DNA of 42,183 bases from a virus. Shown here in pieces: positions 19,687 through 29,929 of this stretch. Both the position numbers and the translations under genes were made by a program. The notes under the pieces were generated by a model that saw only the letters and a program-made list of their open reading frames with translations, was not told the DNA's origin and ran no database searches. Every line of letters begins with the position of its first letter. Position 1 is the first letter of the stretch. The stretch covers positions 1 through 42,183 of IMG/VR virus record IMGVR_UViG_3300011114_000884, one strand, 5' to 3'.

Positions 19687-22600
19687 TTATTGGGTCGGCT
19701 GTAAAGCAGAACCCGTTGTGTTGAGAATTTGGCGAACAGGCTCCTGCTCACGGTCAATTGGCTGCGCGTTTGGCACTTGATCGGGCGGCGCGTTGAGCCG
19801 CTCGCTTTCAGCCTTACGCGATTCGGGTGGCGCGCCCTTCATGGCCTTCATCGCGCCCAAGGTAAGCCGCAATTGCATCTTGGCAATCCACTGCTGCACA
19901 TACATGCTTGCAGTCACATAGCTTTTCATTTCTGTGGCGATTTCGTCGTCAACCAAACCGGCGTTCTGTCCGCGCATTTTCTGCGCAAACAATTCGTCAA
20001 GGCGCTTTTTGCTGTGGTCTGACAAAGAGTGCTGCAAAGCTGCATTTGCGTTGTCAATCAGGTGTTTGGCTTTGCCTTCTGCGCCAAGTAATTGCACTTC
20101 CTTGTAGGCGTTGCCCACAAGCGAATCCAGCGCGAAGTCCCAGAAGTCGCCGACGCCCGCTTTGGTTGGGTCGCTGATTGACGTTTTCTGCCCTGTAAAT
20201 CCACTGTATTTGTTTGTTGGGTCGTTGGCCGCGACGCCAACCTTGATTGTGTCCATCGGCGTTCCGCCAATCACCGACGCCGCAAACCTGGCAAGCACGG
20301 TTGACGCGTCCGTTTTGCTGCGCGGGTCGCTGGCGTCGTTTAATCCTTTAGCCAAATCAAGCAATTGGTTGCCAGATAGCAGAAACAAATTGAGCACATC
20401 TTTCCACGTCGCAACTTGCTTGGCTTGGGTTTCTGTCCACAATCGCACACGCTTAGCAGCTTCCGGCGATTGCTTGGCCAACTCGGCCATCGAGGGCGCA
20501 TGGTTAGGGCCAACCAGCGATGCTAACCCCGCATTGCCAACACGCAGCACCAATTGAGCGCGGATGTATGGGTCTTGATTGGAAGAATCATGCACGCGTA
20601 CATGCCATTGGTCTGATCCGGGCTGCACGTCCATCGAAAGCGAACCGCCGATGCGCTCCAGCATTTCGCGCGTCACGTCGCGGTTCTGGTCAAGCCCATT
20701 GCGCACAGCGCCGGTCAATGCCGCGCGTCGCGTCGCCACTTCCAGCGCCCGCGCAGCATTGCGCGCAAGCGTGGCGGGGTTGTTGCTCTGCCAGTTGTAG
20801 TTGCCATCGAAGTCGAGCATGTTGCGGAGCAAGCCTTTTTTGCCCGGCAATTCAGTGGTTGCCCAACCCCACGACATGAACTGCGCGGCAATACCGCCAA
20901 GCGCCCCTTTGGCTCGCAATTGCTGCACCCAAAGCGGTGCGTGGGTTGGGTTGATGAAGTTGCGTTGCGCTGAATCGACTGCGCCTTTGGCGACCAAATC
21001 AGCCAGCGCATCGCTGCCATCCATGAACGTGCGGCCCATCGCTTCAAAGCCGCCGTCAATACGGGTCATTTCGATTGCACGACCGCCGCCGACACTCAGC
21101 CGCCCTTTGCTGCCAACAGGTTCAGCCAGCATGTCGCCCATATCTTGCCGGAATGCGCGGGCCGCTTCGTTGACCTTGAACGGCATATCGCCGAGCGCAT
21201 AGACCTTTTTGCCGATGTTGCTGGCGTGGTGCAGTGCGGCTTGCGGCACACCATGCGGTGACGACATGGCCCGCAACGCGCCCACTTCGCCGTCCAGTTG
21301 TGCTAAGTTGCCAAGCCCGCTGCGGCTGATCGCCTGCCACATTTGACCTTCGGGGCTGGCTTTGCCGTTGAGGTGATTGTGCAGCGCGACCGCATCGGTG
21401 ATTGCGTCATGCATTACGCCAATCGGCGTTTCGCCACGGCGAATGAACTGATGAATCAGGTTGCTGCCGATGTTGTTGATTTGGGTTTTTAGCCGATAGG
21501 CGGTCATTGCCAGCTTGGATTGTGCCGCCCATTTATCCAGCATCGTTACTTGCTTGGCTGCTTCAAGTAAGCCGACACGGCTGTTGAGCGTGGCGGCGGC
21601 GCCTTTGGCGACCCAAACAGAATCGCCGGGCGATGCGGGCATTTCGCCTAACGCGCGTTGGTGGTTGATGTAGTTTTTCAACGCTTCGGGCGCAGGCACA
21701 TAGCGCGTTTCAAATTCCTTGGCCAAATCCAACACACGGGCAGCGTCGGCTCCAGCGGGCAGTTTGTTTTCGGCGACCAGTGTGCGCAAGAATTTGCCCG
21801 CATCCACTGGATTGAACGGCGGTAGCTGCGGCATTGCTTCGCCCGCAAGCACGCGCTGCACGACATTGGCAGCATAACCCGCAGCATCTTTGACGCCGCG
21901 CGGATTGATTGAACCTGCTTTGTCTGTGGCTGGCACGATGAAGCGGTTGATTTCATTCTGCATGGACTTGGAAAGCGAGGAATCTTCAGCTTGAATTGCG
22001 AGTTGCTTGCCAACATGATCCATCGCATCGGCGCGGATTTCGTCCATCATCTTAGGTGAGTTGGCTACAACGTCGGCTAGGATTTCGGAAAGTTCGTGGC
22101 GCTTGCCGTTGGGTAGTTCGATAATCATGCTCTGCGGTTTTGGCCCAAGCGTTTCCGCGTTGAGCGCCACAAAGGCATCGTCAAGCTGTCGGCGCAACAT
22201 GGTGACGGCATCGCGGCTGAGCGCGCCTGCGCGGCCTTCAACGCCTTTGCCCCACGGCAGTGCGGAATTAGCGCCTGCGAGTTCTGTTGCCACCCTTGCG
22301 CGCATCCGTGGGCTAAACAGCAGCGACAATCCTTTGTCGTGCAGCACATCGGTAAACGCGCGGGCGAACCAGTGGCGCGGAACTGTTTGGCCTTGCGCGG
22401 TCATGGTTTCAGTGGCGCGGTCAATGGCGTGCTCAACGATTGGGTTTGTCGTGACTACGCGTTGAACGGTATTACCGCCAGTGACTTGCAGACCGCTTGC
22501 CTCGTTTAGCCCCGCCGTCCAATTGGTTGTCAGCGGGGTTGGTTCATTCACGGGTAGCGGCTGTCTGGCTTTAAGCGCCTGAGATTGTTTGCGCAAATCC

Positions 22601-24879
22601 AGCACACGTTGCCGTGCTGCGTCGAGTTGTGTTGATCCGGCGGGCGGCAGTTCAAAATTGCGCGCCGACACCTCGCGACCAACATCGCGCACCCATTGGT
22701 CGGCAACAGCTTGCGACACCTTGTTGCTTTTCAAGCCTTGTTTGATGAGCTTGATGATTTCGGATTGCGAGACACCGCTGGTTAAGCCCTCGTAAGCAAA
22801 GTTAATGTCGTCGCGGAACGCATCGAAAAGCGCACGCTGCGGGACTTTGAGTTTAAGGGCTTCGGGGCGCAGCCAATCGGGCTGTGCTGGCTTGACCGCG
22901 ACTGTGGGTTTGGCCGTGACGGCTTCGGCTTCACGACGGCCAAGCAAATGCTCGGCTTCAGATTGGGCCAACGCGTTGGTTTCTTGACCGTAAGCGACTG
23001 GATTGGTTGGTTGTGCGGTTGGCGCATTGCCGCCCTTGAGCGACCGCAAATCCTGCTTGCCTTGCGCAATCTGGTCACGCAAAGCTGTTTCGGCGTTGAA
23101 CATTTTGGAGCGGTCAAGCGATTGCGCCATTGGTGGGAACACGTCACCCAGCGCGCGGCGAATTGTCGCGGGCGCGTGATCGTCGGCTGTGGCCTTGATA
23201 AATTCGTACTCCTTTTTCAGCCGCTTGTAGTTGGCGGTTGCTGCCTGCCATTGCGGGCTTGTTTGGTCGGGACGGTTTTTGAGTTCCGCAATGTTGTCAA
23301 CAACATCTTGCGCGAGATCAACCCAACGCGCCGTGCTGGTGGCTTGCTTGCCTAATTCCGCGCGGCGTTCCACTTCGGCGATTGGCGGCAGCATTTCTCC
23401 GGTGGCGGTGATTTTGCTGACTTTGGCGATAGTGCCGGGTGTGGGTGCTTTGGGCGCGGTGGTGTCAAACACAACACGACTCGCGCGATACTCGCTCGCC
23501 GCTTGGGTGGCTAAGTCGCGGACTTCCGCTGCCGCGTTTTGTGGCGGCTCGGCGATGTTGCGCACAACTTCAGTTGCGCCAGCCGTCTCTTGTGCGACAG
23601 GATCGCTTGTTTGGCGCCTGTAAGCCGCTGCTGCCCGATTGACCACAGTTGGGTTGACCTTGCGCAGCGCAGCGCCCACAAGTGGCAATCCTGCGCCGAC
23701 AGCGGCACCTCCAATCGCGCCAATGGATGGTTCACCCAATAGCGCGCCCCATGCTGCGCCTTTGGCAACACGGGCACCTAGCGCGGCTGCGTCGGCAACC
23801 TTGGGCGACAAGTCGTGCATCGCCGCAATGGCTTGCAACGGCGTGTGTTTGTCTAGGTATTCTGCGGCTTCGGCAACGGTGAGTTTTCCGGCTTGAACTG
23901 CGGCATCCAGTTTGGCAGCCAATTCCGCACCGCCCGGATAGCCGCCAAGTTTTTTCAGTACCGTTTCGCCGACGCCGGATAACGCTTGCTGCGGATAATC
24001 AACAAGGTCTGTGCCTTTGACAATCGTGCGGCCAATTGAACCCAGCGCACCACCTCGCGCAGCGGCGGCTTCACCCGTTGCAGCCAATCCAGCGCGGGCG
24101 GCGCGGGCGGCGGGCAACAGTGTGGCAGCAAGGCTCGCTGGTTGGGTGCGCAGCGGATTGCTGGCATCGAAGTCGGCAAGCCCCTTGGTTATGTCCTTGG
24201 TGCCGCCGATTGCGCCCGCAGCCAATTGGCCGCCCTGTTCGTAGCGTCGCTTGGCTGTATCGGCTGGCGATTCGTTGGGTGGCCCTTCCATATTGGTGAC
24301 TTGGGCGATGATGCGTCCAGCGCCGCCAACTAGATCGCCAAGATCGTTGAGGACTGGCAGGCTGGTTTCTTTGCGGCCTTGGCGCACCGCGCGGTTTGCC
24401 GCTTCGGCTTCGTCAACGGCTGTGCTGGGTGGCGATTCTTTGGTTTTGGGGCCAAGGCCAAACGGATCGTTAACGGCATCGAACGCTTTGCCAACAAATC
24501 TGCCCGCAGCGGTGTCGCCGACGGTTTGCATAGCGCCCGCAGCCAATGCGGGGACACCCGCAACCGCGCCCTCCGCCCAATTGCCCAGCCTTGAACCACC
24601 ACTTGCTTGTGGGGCTGCGCCTGTGGCTGTTTTCATAAAGTCGCGAACCGGCTTCATGGTTGCAATCGCCTCATCGGACGGCTGGCCTTGGGGCTGGTCG
24701 CGGGTGTGGCTGAATGTTGGCGCTGGTTTGGCTAGCCTTTGGATTTCAGAATAGGGCGTATCCGGCAGAAAGTCTTTAACTTCCTTGCCGTATTTCGCTT
24801 TGAATGCTGAATTGATTTCGGATGCGGGCACGCCAGATTGCAAGTTCTGGATGATGCGATCCATAAGGGTTTCGGCCAT
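19687..24879 (-). CDS. Giant internal virion / DNA ejection protein
   Basis: A 1730-aa protein, the largest in the genome (12% of it). It is mostly helical and Ala-rich. The N-terminal 400 residues contain several glycine/alanine-rich hydrophobic stretches (AEGAVAGVPALAAGAMQTVG; GAALGALLGEPSIGAIGGAA-like). A region near 1130-1400 is more conserved in style (RLKTQINNIGSNLIHQFIRR; PLWVQQLRAKGALGGIAAQF). I see no lysozyme or protease motif. Size and position (last of three Q/A-rich proteins after the tail genes) match the large ejection proteins of podoviruses such as T7 gp16 or P22 gp16/gp20, which form a channel through the cell envelope. That role is inferred. Confidence 0.75.
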   Translation of the reverse strand: MAETLMDRIIQNLQSGVPASEINSAFKAKYGKEVKDFLPDTPYSEIQRLAKPAPTFSHTRDQPQGQPSDEAIATMKPVRDFMKTATGAAPQASGGSRLGNWAEGAVAGVPALAAGAMQTVGDTAAGRFVGKAFDAVNDPFGLGPKTKESPPSTAVDEAEAANRAVRQGRKETSLPVLNDLGDLVGGAGRIIAQVTNMEGPPNESPADTAKRRYEQGGQLAAGAIGGTKDITKGLADFDASNPLRTQPASLAATLLPAARAARAGLAATGEAAAARGGALGSIGRTIVKGTDLVDYPQQALSGVGETVLKKLGGYPGGAELAAKLDAAVQAGKLTVAEAAEYLDKHTPLQAIAAMHDLSPKVADAAALGARVAKGAAWGALLGEPSIGAIGGAAVGAGLPLVGAALRKVNPTVVNRAAAAYRRQTSDPVAQETAGATEVVRNIAEPPQNAAAEVRDLATQAASEYRASRVVFDTTAPKAPTPGTIAKVSKITATGEMLPPIAEVERRAELGKQATSTARWVDLAQDVVDNIAELKNRPDQTSPQWQAATANYKRLKKEYEFIKATADDHAPATIRRALGDVFPPMAQSLDRSKMFNAETALRDQIAQGKQDLRSLKGGNAPTAQPTNPVAYGQETNALAQSEAEHLLGRREAEAVTAKPTVAVKPAQPDWLRPEALKLKVPQRALFDAFRDDINFAYEGLTSGVSQSEIIKLIKQGLKSNKVSQAVADQWVRDVGREVSARNFELPPAGSTQLDAARQRVLDLRKQSQALKARQPLPVNEPTPLTTNWTAGLNEASGLQVTGGNTVQRVVTTNPIVEHAIDRATETMTAQGQTVPRHWFARAFTDVLHDKGLSLLFSPRMRARVATELAGANSALPWGKGVEGRAGALSRDAVTMLRRQLDDAFVALNAETLGPKPQSMIIELPNGKRHELSEILADVVANSPKMMDEIRADAMDHVGKQLAIQAEDSSLSKSMQNEINRFIVPATDKAGSINPRGVKDAAGYAANVVQRVLAGEAMPQLPPFNPVDAGKFLRTLVAENKLPAGADAARVLDLAKEFETRYVPAPEALKNYINHQRALGEMPASPGDSVWVAKGAAATLNSRVGLLEAAKQVTMLDKWAAQSKLAMTAYRLKTQINNIGSNLIHQFIRRGETPIGVMHDAITDAVALHNHLNGKASPEGQMWQAISRSGLGNLAQLDGEVGALRAMSSPHGVPQAALHHASNIGKKVYALGDMPFKVNEAARAFRQDMGDMLAEPVGSKGRLSVGGGRAIEMTRIDGGFEAMGRTFMDGSDALADLVAKGAVDSAQRNFINPTHAPLWVQQLRAKGALGGIAAQFMSWGWATTELPGKKGLLRNMLDFDGNYNWQSNNPATLARNAARALEVATRRAALTGAVRNGLDQNRDVTREMLERIGGSLSMDVQPGSDQWHVRVHDSSNQDPYIRAQLVLRVGNAGLASLVGPNHAPSMAELAKQSPEAAKRVRLWTETQAKQVATWKDVLNLFLLSGNQLLDLAKGLNDASDPRSKTDASTVLARFAASVIGGTPMDTIKVGVAANDPTNKYSGFTGQKTSISDPTKAGVGDFWDFALDSLVGNAYKEVQLLGAEGKAKHLIDNANAALQHSLSDHSKKRLDELFAQKMRGQNAGLVDDEIATEMKSYVTASMYVQQWIAKMQLRLTLGAMKAMKGAPPESRKAESERLNAPPDQVPNAQPIDREQEPVRQILNTTGSALQPTQ

Positions 24880-24887
24880 GCGTCACC

Positions 24888-26705
24888 CTAGAGATTTGGA
24901 ACGGGTTTTGCGCCCTGCGGGTTCGCTTCTTTGGCGCTGGCGTCGTACAAGTCAAGCAACGTCTCATCGTCACCCAATTGCTTCAACTCCTTGCGCACCA
25001 AGGCGGCTTTAGCCACGGCTGCACGCAGCGCGGGATTGGCTTCGATGATCTGCTTGGCTTGCGCCGCAGCGCCCGCTTGCGCGCCTTTCAGGTCGCCTGT
25101 CTTGCTGGCATTGGCAAGTGTGTCAACCGCAGCCTGCTGTTCTTGCGCGGAAAACTTGGCAATGTCACCAAGCGCATCGCGGTGGCGGTCGCGCAAGTCT
25201 TTCACCTGCATCCACCACTCCTTTGAACCCTTGCCGCCGGTCACATTGGTTTGATTGGGCTGGTACTTATCCACCCATCGGCTGTAACTTTTCGCCTTGC
25301 TTGTGTTCGCATTGGCGTTTTGCTGCCTTATGCCTTGATCTTCACCAATTGCCGTGGTTTGGCGCTTGGTCTTATCGATGCCTGCACGGCCTTTTTCTTC
25401 AGCTTGCGCTGCGGTAATTGCAGCCGTTGCTGCTTCAGCGCCACGCTTCGCCGCTTCAAACGCGGCTGTGGCGGGCGCATATTGCTTGGCCTGATTGTCG
25501 AGCTTGCCACCCTCAATCTTGACCGCGCCTTGCTCTATTTTCTGACCCTGCAAAGCGGGCGCAGCACCGGACTCAGCAATAATCTTCGGACGTTTCTGCA
25601 CGTTGTTTGCAGCCACTTCGGCGCGGGCCGCAATTTGCGACTCCATGTTGCGCATCCGCGACTGGTCAAGCTCGCTCATGCCGTGGCCCTTGTCGAGCAA
25701 GCCAAGCAATTCTGTGCGTGTTTTTTCCTTTGCCGACGCACCGCCGTTTAACGCATGGTCAAACAGGCTTTGCCAGTTGTTGTGCTCAGCGTCATGCAAC
25801 TGCGCATTGAGGATTGCCTTTTGCACAGCGGCGTAATCGTTCACGTCGCCAGTGCGGTGCGCAAGGCCGATGAGCGCGTGCAATTCTGGCAGCGTGTACG
25901 GACGACCCTCCTCGACGTGAACTGAGCCTTGCGATTGCTGCACGGTCGGTGGCGAGGGATTGGCGGCAACGGGCGCGGGTGCTTGTGGCGCTGGCTGTTG
26001 TGCGCCCGCCTGTGTGTGAGCGACCGGAACTTGGCCAGCCAATTGCTGCGCTTGCGCCTGCACGCCCGTTGCGGGGAGTTGTGGAACAATCGGCGCGCCA
26101 CCCGTGGACTGTCGCATTTGCTGCCAGCCGCCCATGTCTTGGGCGAACTGCGGCTGCGCGGGGGTTGGCGCTTGCGTTGGGGCTTGTTGGATTGGCTGCT
26201 GCGGTTGGTGTTCCGGCAGCCCAGGCGTTCCAGCGATGATTGGTCGGCGGTACATCTGCGGGGCAGCGACAGGCGCGTTCTGGTTGGCGGCACGCAGTTC
26301 GGGCGCGCTGTTGGCTTTATTCTCAGCCAAAGCCAACTCGGCTGCGTGCTGCATGTCAGGCGTGTTGTTGCGTCCCAATTCTCTTTGAATGTTCGCTTGA
26401 TTCTGGTCGTAAAACGGCACACGCACAGGCAATTCGTCAAGCCCAAGTTTGCCGCGCGCAGCGTTTTGCCACGCCTGCAAATCCGCTGCGTGCTTTTCTT
26501 GCGCATTGCCAGCGCTGCGCGCCTTCAGAAACGGCTCAACCGCGTTGTTGTAAATCCCGCCAACAACGTGTTCACCAAGCGCAAGCCCTTGATTTACCGT
26601 GTTCAAATCATACTGGTATTTGTCTGGCACGGGCGCATGTTGCGGCTGGAAAACCAAACCGGAACGAAATGCCTCTGCCGATGTTGGGATAATCACGCGA
26701 CCCAT
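24888..26705 (-). CDS. Internal virion / ejection-type protein
   Basis: A 605-aa protein, Gln/Ala-rich and helical, with a Pro/Gln/Ala low-complexity centre (about 165-260, PQQPIQQAPTQAPTPAQPQF). The C-terminal half is charged helices (FEAAKRGAEAATAAITAAQA). It lies between the 216-aa and 1730-aa ejection-type proteins and 8 bases from the latter. Composition and place fit a middle-sized ejection protein (T7 gp15-like in role, not in visible sequence). No enzyme motif. Confidence 0.7.
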   Translation of the reverse strand: MGRVIIPTSAEAFRSGLVFQPQHAPVPDKYQYDLNTVNQGLALGEHVVGGIYNNAVEPFLKARSAGNAQEKHAADLQAWQNAARGKLGLDELPVRVPFYDQNQANIQRELGRNNTPDMQHAAELALAENKANSAPELRAANQNAPVAAPQMYRRPIIAGTPGLPEHQPQQPIQQAPTQAPTPAQPQFAQDMGGWQQMRQSTGGAPIVPQLPATGVQAQAQQLAGQVPVAHTQAGAQQPAPQAPAPVAANPSPPTVQQSQGSVHVEEGRPYTLPELHALIGLAHRTGDVNDYAAVQKAILNAQLHDAEHNNWQSLFDHALNGGASAKEKTRTELLGLLDKGHGMSELDQSRMRNMESQIAARAEVAANNVQKRPKIIAESGAAPALQGQKIEQGAVKIEGGKLDNQAKQYAPATAAFEAAKRGAEAATAAITAAQAEEKGRAGIDKTKRQTTAIGEDQGIRQQNANANTSKAKSYSRWVDKYQPNQTNVTGGKGSKEWWMQVKDLRDRHRDALGDIAKFSAQEQQAAVDTLANASKTGDLKGAQAGAAAQAKQIIEANPALRAAVAKAALVRKELKQLGDDETLLDLYDASAKEANPQGAKPVPNL

Positions 26706-26712
26706 GATGCTC

Positions 26713-27363
26713 CTAGAAGTCTTGCGAAATCGCCAAGCTGGCTTGCTGGTTCAGGTACGCTTTGAGTGCGGGGTCGGTTTCATACTGCGCCAGCGCGTTG
26801 ATTTGCGCCGCAGCGTTGTTCTCGTCGTCGTTGAAAAAACCTTTGTTGGCCTGCTTGATTGCGGCGATCTGCTGATCATAGGCAAACTGCTTTTGCTGAT
26901 GACCTTCCGCAGTTGTGCCCATTTTGCCAATGGACTCAAGCCCTTGTTGGCCGATTTGCGCGGACTCAAGCTGCGACTGGCCAATGTCTTTGGCTAAGCC
27001 GATGTTGGCGGCGCTGCGCTGTCCTGCGATGTGCGCGTGCATTTGACCTTGGTTAAAGCCGCTGTCTTGTCCGGTCTGTAAAGCCGCGCCGTAGCCAGCA
27101 CGGCCATTGTGGCCCGCCGCTGCGCTGCCAGAAGCAAAGCCAAGTGCCGCCTGTCGGCGAATGTCGTTTGCACCTGCGGTTTCTGCTTGGTCAAAGCCGG
27201 TGTTGAGTGCAGTTTGCTGCGCCTGCAACGCGTTGGTTTGCTTGTCGGCAATTCCCTGCATGTTGGCGTAACCTTGCGCAGCTTTCTTGCGCAAAGCATC
27301 TTTGTCGTTGAGCAACAAGGAGCCTTCATCATCGGGCGGCGTGTACTGTGTCTGATTGGGCAT
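26713..27363 (-). CDS. Small ejection-type virion protein
   Basis: A 216-aa protein made of Ala/Gln/Gly-rich helices (NALQAQQTALNTGFDQAETA; ALGFASGSAAAGHNGRAGYG). Such short Gln/Ala-rich proteins are characteristic of the smallest podovirus ejection component (role of P22 gp7 or T7 gp14). It is first of three consecutive proteins of this kind. ATG 27363 has AGGAG upstream at good spacing. Confidence 0.68.
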   Translation of the reverse strand: MPNQTQYTPPDDEGSLLLNDKDALRKKAAQGYANMQGIADKQTNALQAQQTALNTGFDQAETAGANDIRRQAALGFASGSAAAGHNGRAGYGAALQTGQDSGFNQGQMHAHIAGQRSAANIGLAKDIGQSQLESAQIGQQGLESIGKMGTTAEGHQQKQFAYDQQIAAIKQANKGFFNDDENNAAAQINALAQYETDPALKAYLNQQASLAISQDF

Positions 27364-27393
27364 TGATTTTCTCCTGCAATTATTCTGCCACGG

Positions 27394-29088
27394 TTAGGCT
27401 GACACGTCACGCGGATTTCCGCACAGCGATTTCTTGCCGATGAGGAAAACCCAATGCCCGCTGTAGCCAACGTAAGTGTCGGTGGCGCTTGCGCCTGTGG
27501 CGGGAAATGGGGCCAGGTCGTTTGCGGCCATGCCGTTTACGTCCTGCATCGCCCATCGCACCTGCAACAGCGTTTCTTGGCCAGCGGTGGCGGGTGACAC
27601 GCCGTTGAGATTTGACCGACCGCTGCCGCCGAAGTTTGTGCGCCCGATGTAAATTGGATCGCCCTGTGCGTAATAGCCCACGCCGCCCGCGCCCTTGAGC
27701 GGCACGGACAAAAGCTCGTAATCCCATGCCTCACCAATAGGAACCAAGCCTTGGATGCAAATCGGCGTTGCGTTGCATTTGTCGATCATCAAATTGGCTT
27801 TGGGCGCAGCGCCACCCGCAGGCGTCCACAACGCGTAGGCCACATCAACCGCAACCAAATCGTCGGCGCGCTGCCCACCAACAAGGCTCACACCCACCTC
27901 AGAAACAAACGTAATCGACGCTGGGTGCCCGCCGCCCGTATACGCCGCATCACCCGCCGGGCTGGCGTAGGAAACAGCAGCCACCACATGATGCAAAACC
28001 CACGGGAAATTGATTGGAATGTGACGCTCATCCACGGTCTTTGCGTCGCATGGATTGACGCCCACATACGGCACCGCACCGTCTGTGCAATCGCCTGCGT
28101 GCAAAGCGCGACTTGTGCCAAAGTTTGACCACATCGGCACACAGATGATTTCATAGCAGGAATCGTCTAACAACTCCTCTTGCGTCGGCGGCAAACCCTC
28201 AGCGGTGTAGCCGCCTTCCAGTCCTTGCAAAAAACGCTGGTCAACCGTTGAGATATTGCCTTGAATGTCATCCTCTTCAATCGTGTCGTTGCCCGCAATC
28301 GCGTGCTGCGATACAGCTTTGACATTCTTGCCGCCGCCGCCAAATGCGGGCAGGTTTTGCACCGTGCGGGTCAAGTCGTCGCGTTGTGTCAATGGAGTCA
28401 GCAACTTGAGCGCAAAGGTCATGGACACAAGCGCGGTGCGCATGTTGGCTGCGATATTGAAAAGTTTAGGGCAACTCACCACAAGCATGTAGGTTTTGTA
28501 TGGGTTAAGCTGCTTGCCCATGTCAGAAAGACAAAACGGGTTGTTGCGCTCCAATCCCGCCGCAATGGTTTCGGGTGTCAGACGCATGGAAAACACTTCA
28601 CCCTCTGGCGAAAGGGATGCGGCATTGTTGAAATACCACTGAGATTTCTCGACCAGCGAGATGCTTATGTCGTATGCGCCAACACCGTCATAATTCAAAT
28701 CGCCTTCCACGCCGCCGCCGTTCCAACGGTCAGCAATGGCTGCGGGTTCACGGCGTTGGTCAAAGCTGAAGCAAAATTCATCCAGCGTAAACGGTGGCGA
28801 GTTCTGCCCAACCAAGCCTGTGCCGTCCCAAACATCTTGCAGCGCCGCCAAGGTAAACGGAATCGCAAACACGATATTGCGCAAGCCATTGCCCGCATTC
28901 TTGAAAAAATCCGAATCTAAACACGGCACTTGCAGGCTCAGCCGCGTCACACCTCGTTTTTTGATCAGATTGTCGCGGCTGAGCGCGGCTGTGCCGACAG
29001 CGGTTGCGACCGCGCCGACGGATTGCGTTACATGCTCGACCAGCAATTTGGTGCCGCGCGCCAAGCGAGGGCGGGTGATTTTACTCAT
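27394..29088 (-). CDS. Virion protein, probable tail or spike component
   Basis: A 564-aa protein, beta-rich, with many aromatic and Cys residues and no enzyme motif. ATG 29088 has GGAGG six bases upstream and overlaps the previous gene by 8 bases. The block DERHIPINFPWVLHHVVAAV (about 355) parallels DERHLAIPIPRNSRLRLAIT in the preceding 282-aa protein, so the two may share a domain. It lies between tail hub and ejection genes. The large size and beta content suggest an exposed tail or capsid-surface component, but this is inference. Confidence 0.65.
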   Translation of the reverse strand: MSKITRPRLARGTKLLVEHVTQSVGAVATAVGTAALSRDNLIKKRGVTRLSLQVPCLDSDFFKNAGNGLRNIVFAIPFTLAALQDVWDGTGLVGQNSPPFTLDEFCFSFDQRREPAAIADRWNGGGVEGDLNYDGVGAYDISISLVEKSQWYFNNAASLSPEGEVFSMRLTPETIAAGLERNNPFCLSDMGKQLNPYKTYMLVVSCPKLFNIAANMRTALVSMTFALKLLTPLTQRDDLTRTVQNLPAFGGGGKNVKAVSQHAIAGNDTIEEDDIQGNISTVDQRFLQGLEGGYTAEGLPPTQEELLDDSCYEIICVPMWSNFGTSRALHAGDCTDGAVPYVGVNPCDAKTVDERHIPINFPWVLHHVVAAVSYASPAGDAAYTGGGHPASITFVSEVGVSLVGGQRADDLVAVDVAYALWTPAGGAAPKANLMIDKCNATPICIQGLVPIGEAWDYELLSVPLKGAGGVGYYAQGDPIYIGRTNFGGSGRSNLNGVSPATAGQETLLQVRWAMQDVNGMAANDLAPFPATGASATDTYVGYSGHWVFLIGKKSLCGNPRDVSA

Positions 29089-29929
29089 CAATCGCCTCCA
29101 ACAACGTCAGCGCCGATGAAATAACCTGATTCTGCCACGGGAAAACCACGCCGCTTGGGCCTTCTGTCCAGCCGCTTGTTTTGGCCGCTGGGTACTTCGG
29201 GATGGTAATCGCTAGCCGTAGCCGCGAGTTGCGCGGGATTGGGATCGCCAAGTGTCGCTCGTCAATGGCAAGCCCGTTGAACGCGCCAAACGGGTGCGCG
29301 GGCGAACCATCGAATGTGCCAAACGGAACCGCCAGCGTGCTGTACGGTACCGCGTCCACCTTGAACTGCGTCTTGTGGATTTCCAAGTTGTCGAACTGCG
29401 CGAGCTCTTGCGCATAAGGGTTGTCGATTGCGACCGAAATTACAATGTCATCAAGTGGCGCATCGGCTGTCTTGCCTGCCGGTGGCGTACCGCCCGAAAA
29501 GGTGAGCGTGTTGGTATACTGCCCATCTACGCGGAAGTGCAGAGAAACGCCATCAAGGATGATGGGTTTGGTGAAATACATGCTCGTTGTCCAAACAAGC
29601 GCGCCATAACCCGATGCCGTATCCAAACCACTGTTGGCGGTGCCTTTGACGCGGAACTCGTTTTGAAAACCGTCTGTTGGCGGCGTGCCGACAAGTTCGC
29701 TGCTGTAGTTTTGCTCCAGCATAAACGGTAGCGTATCTTGCGCATTGGTAACGGCGGGGATCCACCCAAGCACGATTTGCGACTGCATGTGTCTTCGCGC
29801 CATATCCAAGTCGCGGATTGCGTTGGCACGCGAAACCACGTCATCAAAGGCGCGGTCAAGCCGGTTGCCGTCAATTGTCGTGCCGCTGCTGAATTGTTGC
29901 AGCGTAAGCCGCCGCGTTGATTTGCTCAT
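29081..29929 (-). CDS. Virion protein related in part to its downstream neighbour
   Basis: A 282-aa protein. The N-terminus is a helix-rich attachment-like region (RLDRAFDDVVSRANAIRDLD) followed by a beta-rich body (FTKPIILDGVSLHFRVDGQY) and the block DERHLAIPIPRNSRLRLAIT. This order, an N-terminal helix then a beta body, is common for decoration or fibre-type virion proteins. It overlaps the next gene by 8 bases and the previous by 4. Confidence 0.65.
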   Translation of the reverse strand: MSKSTRRLTLQQFSSGTTIDGNRLDRAFDDVVSRANAIRDLDMARRHMQSQIVLGWIPAVTNAQDTLPFMLEQNYSSELVGTPPTDGFQNEFRVKGTANSGLDTASGYGALVWTTSMYFTKPIILDGVSLHFRVDGQYTNTLTFSGGTPPAGKTADAPLDDIVISVAIDNPYAQELAQFDNLEIHKTQFKVDAVPYSTLAVPFGTFDGSPAHPFGAFNGLAIDERHLAIPIPRNSRLRLAITIPKYPAAKTSGWTEGPSGVVFPWQNQVISSALTLLEAIDE

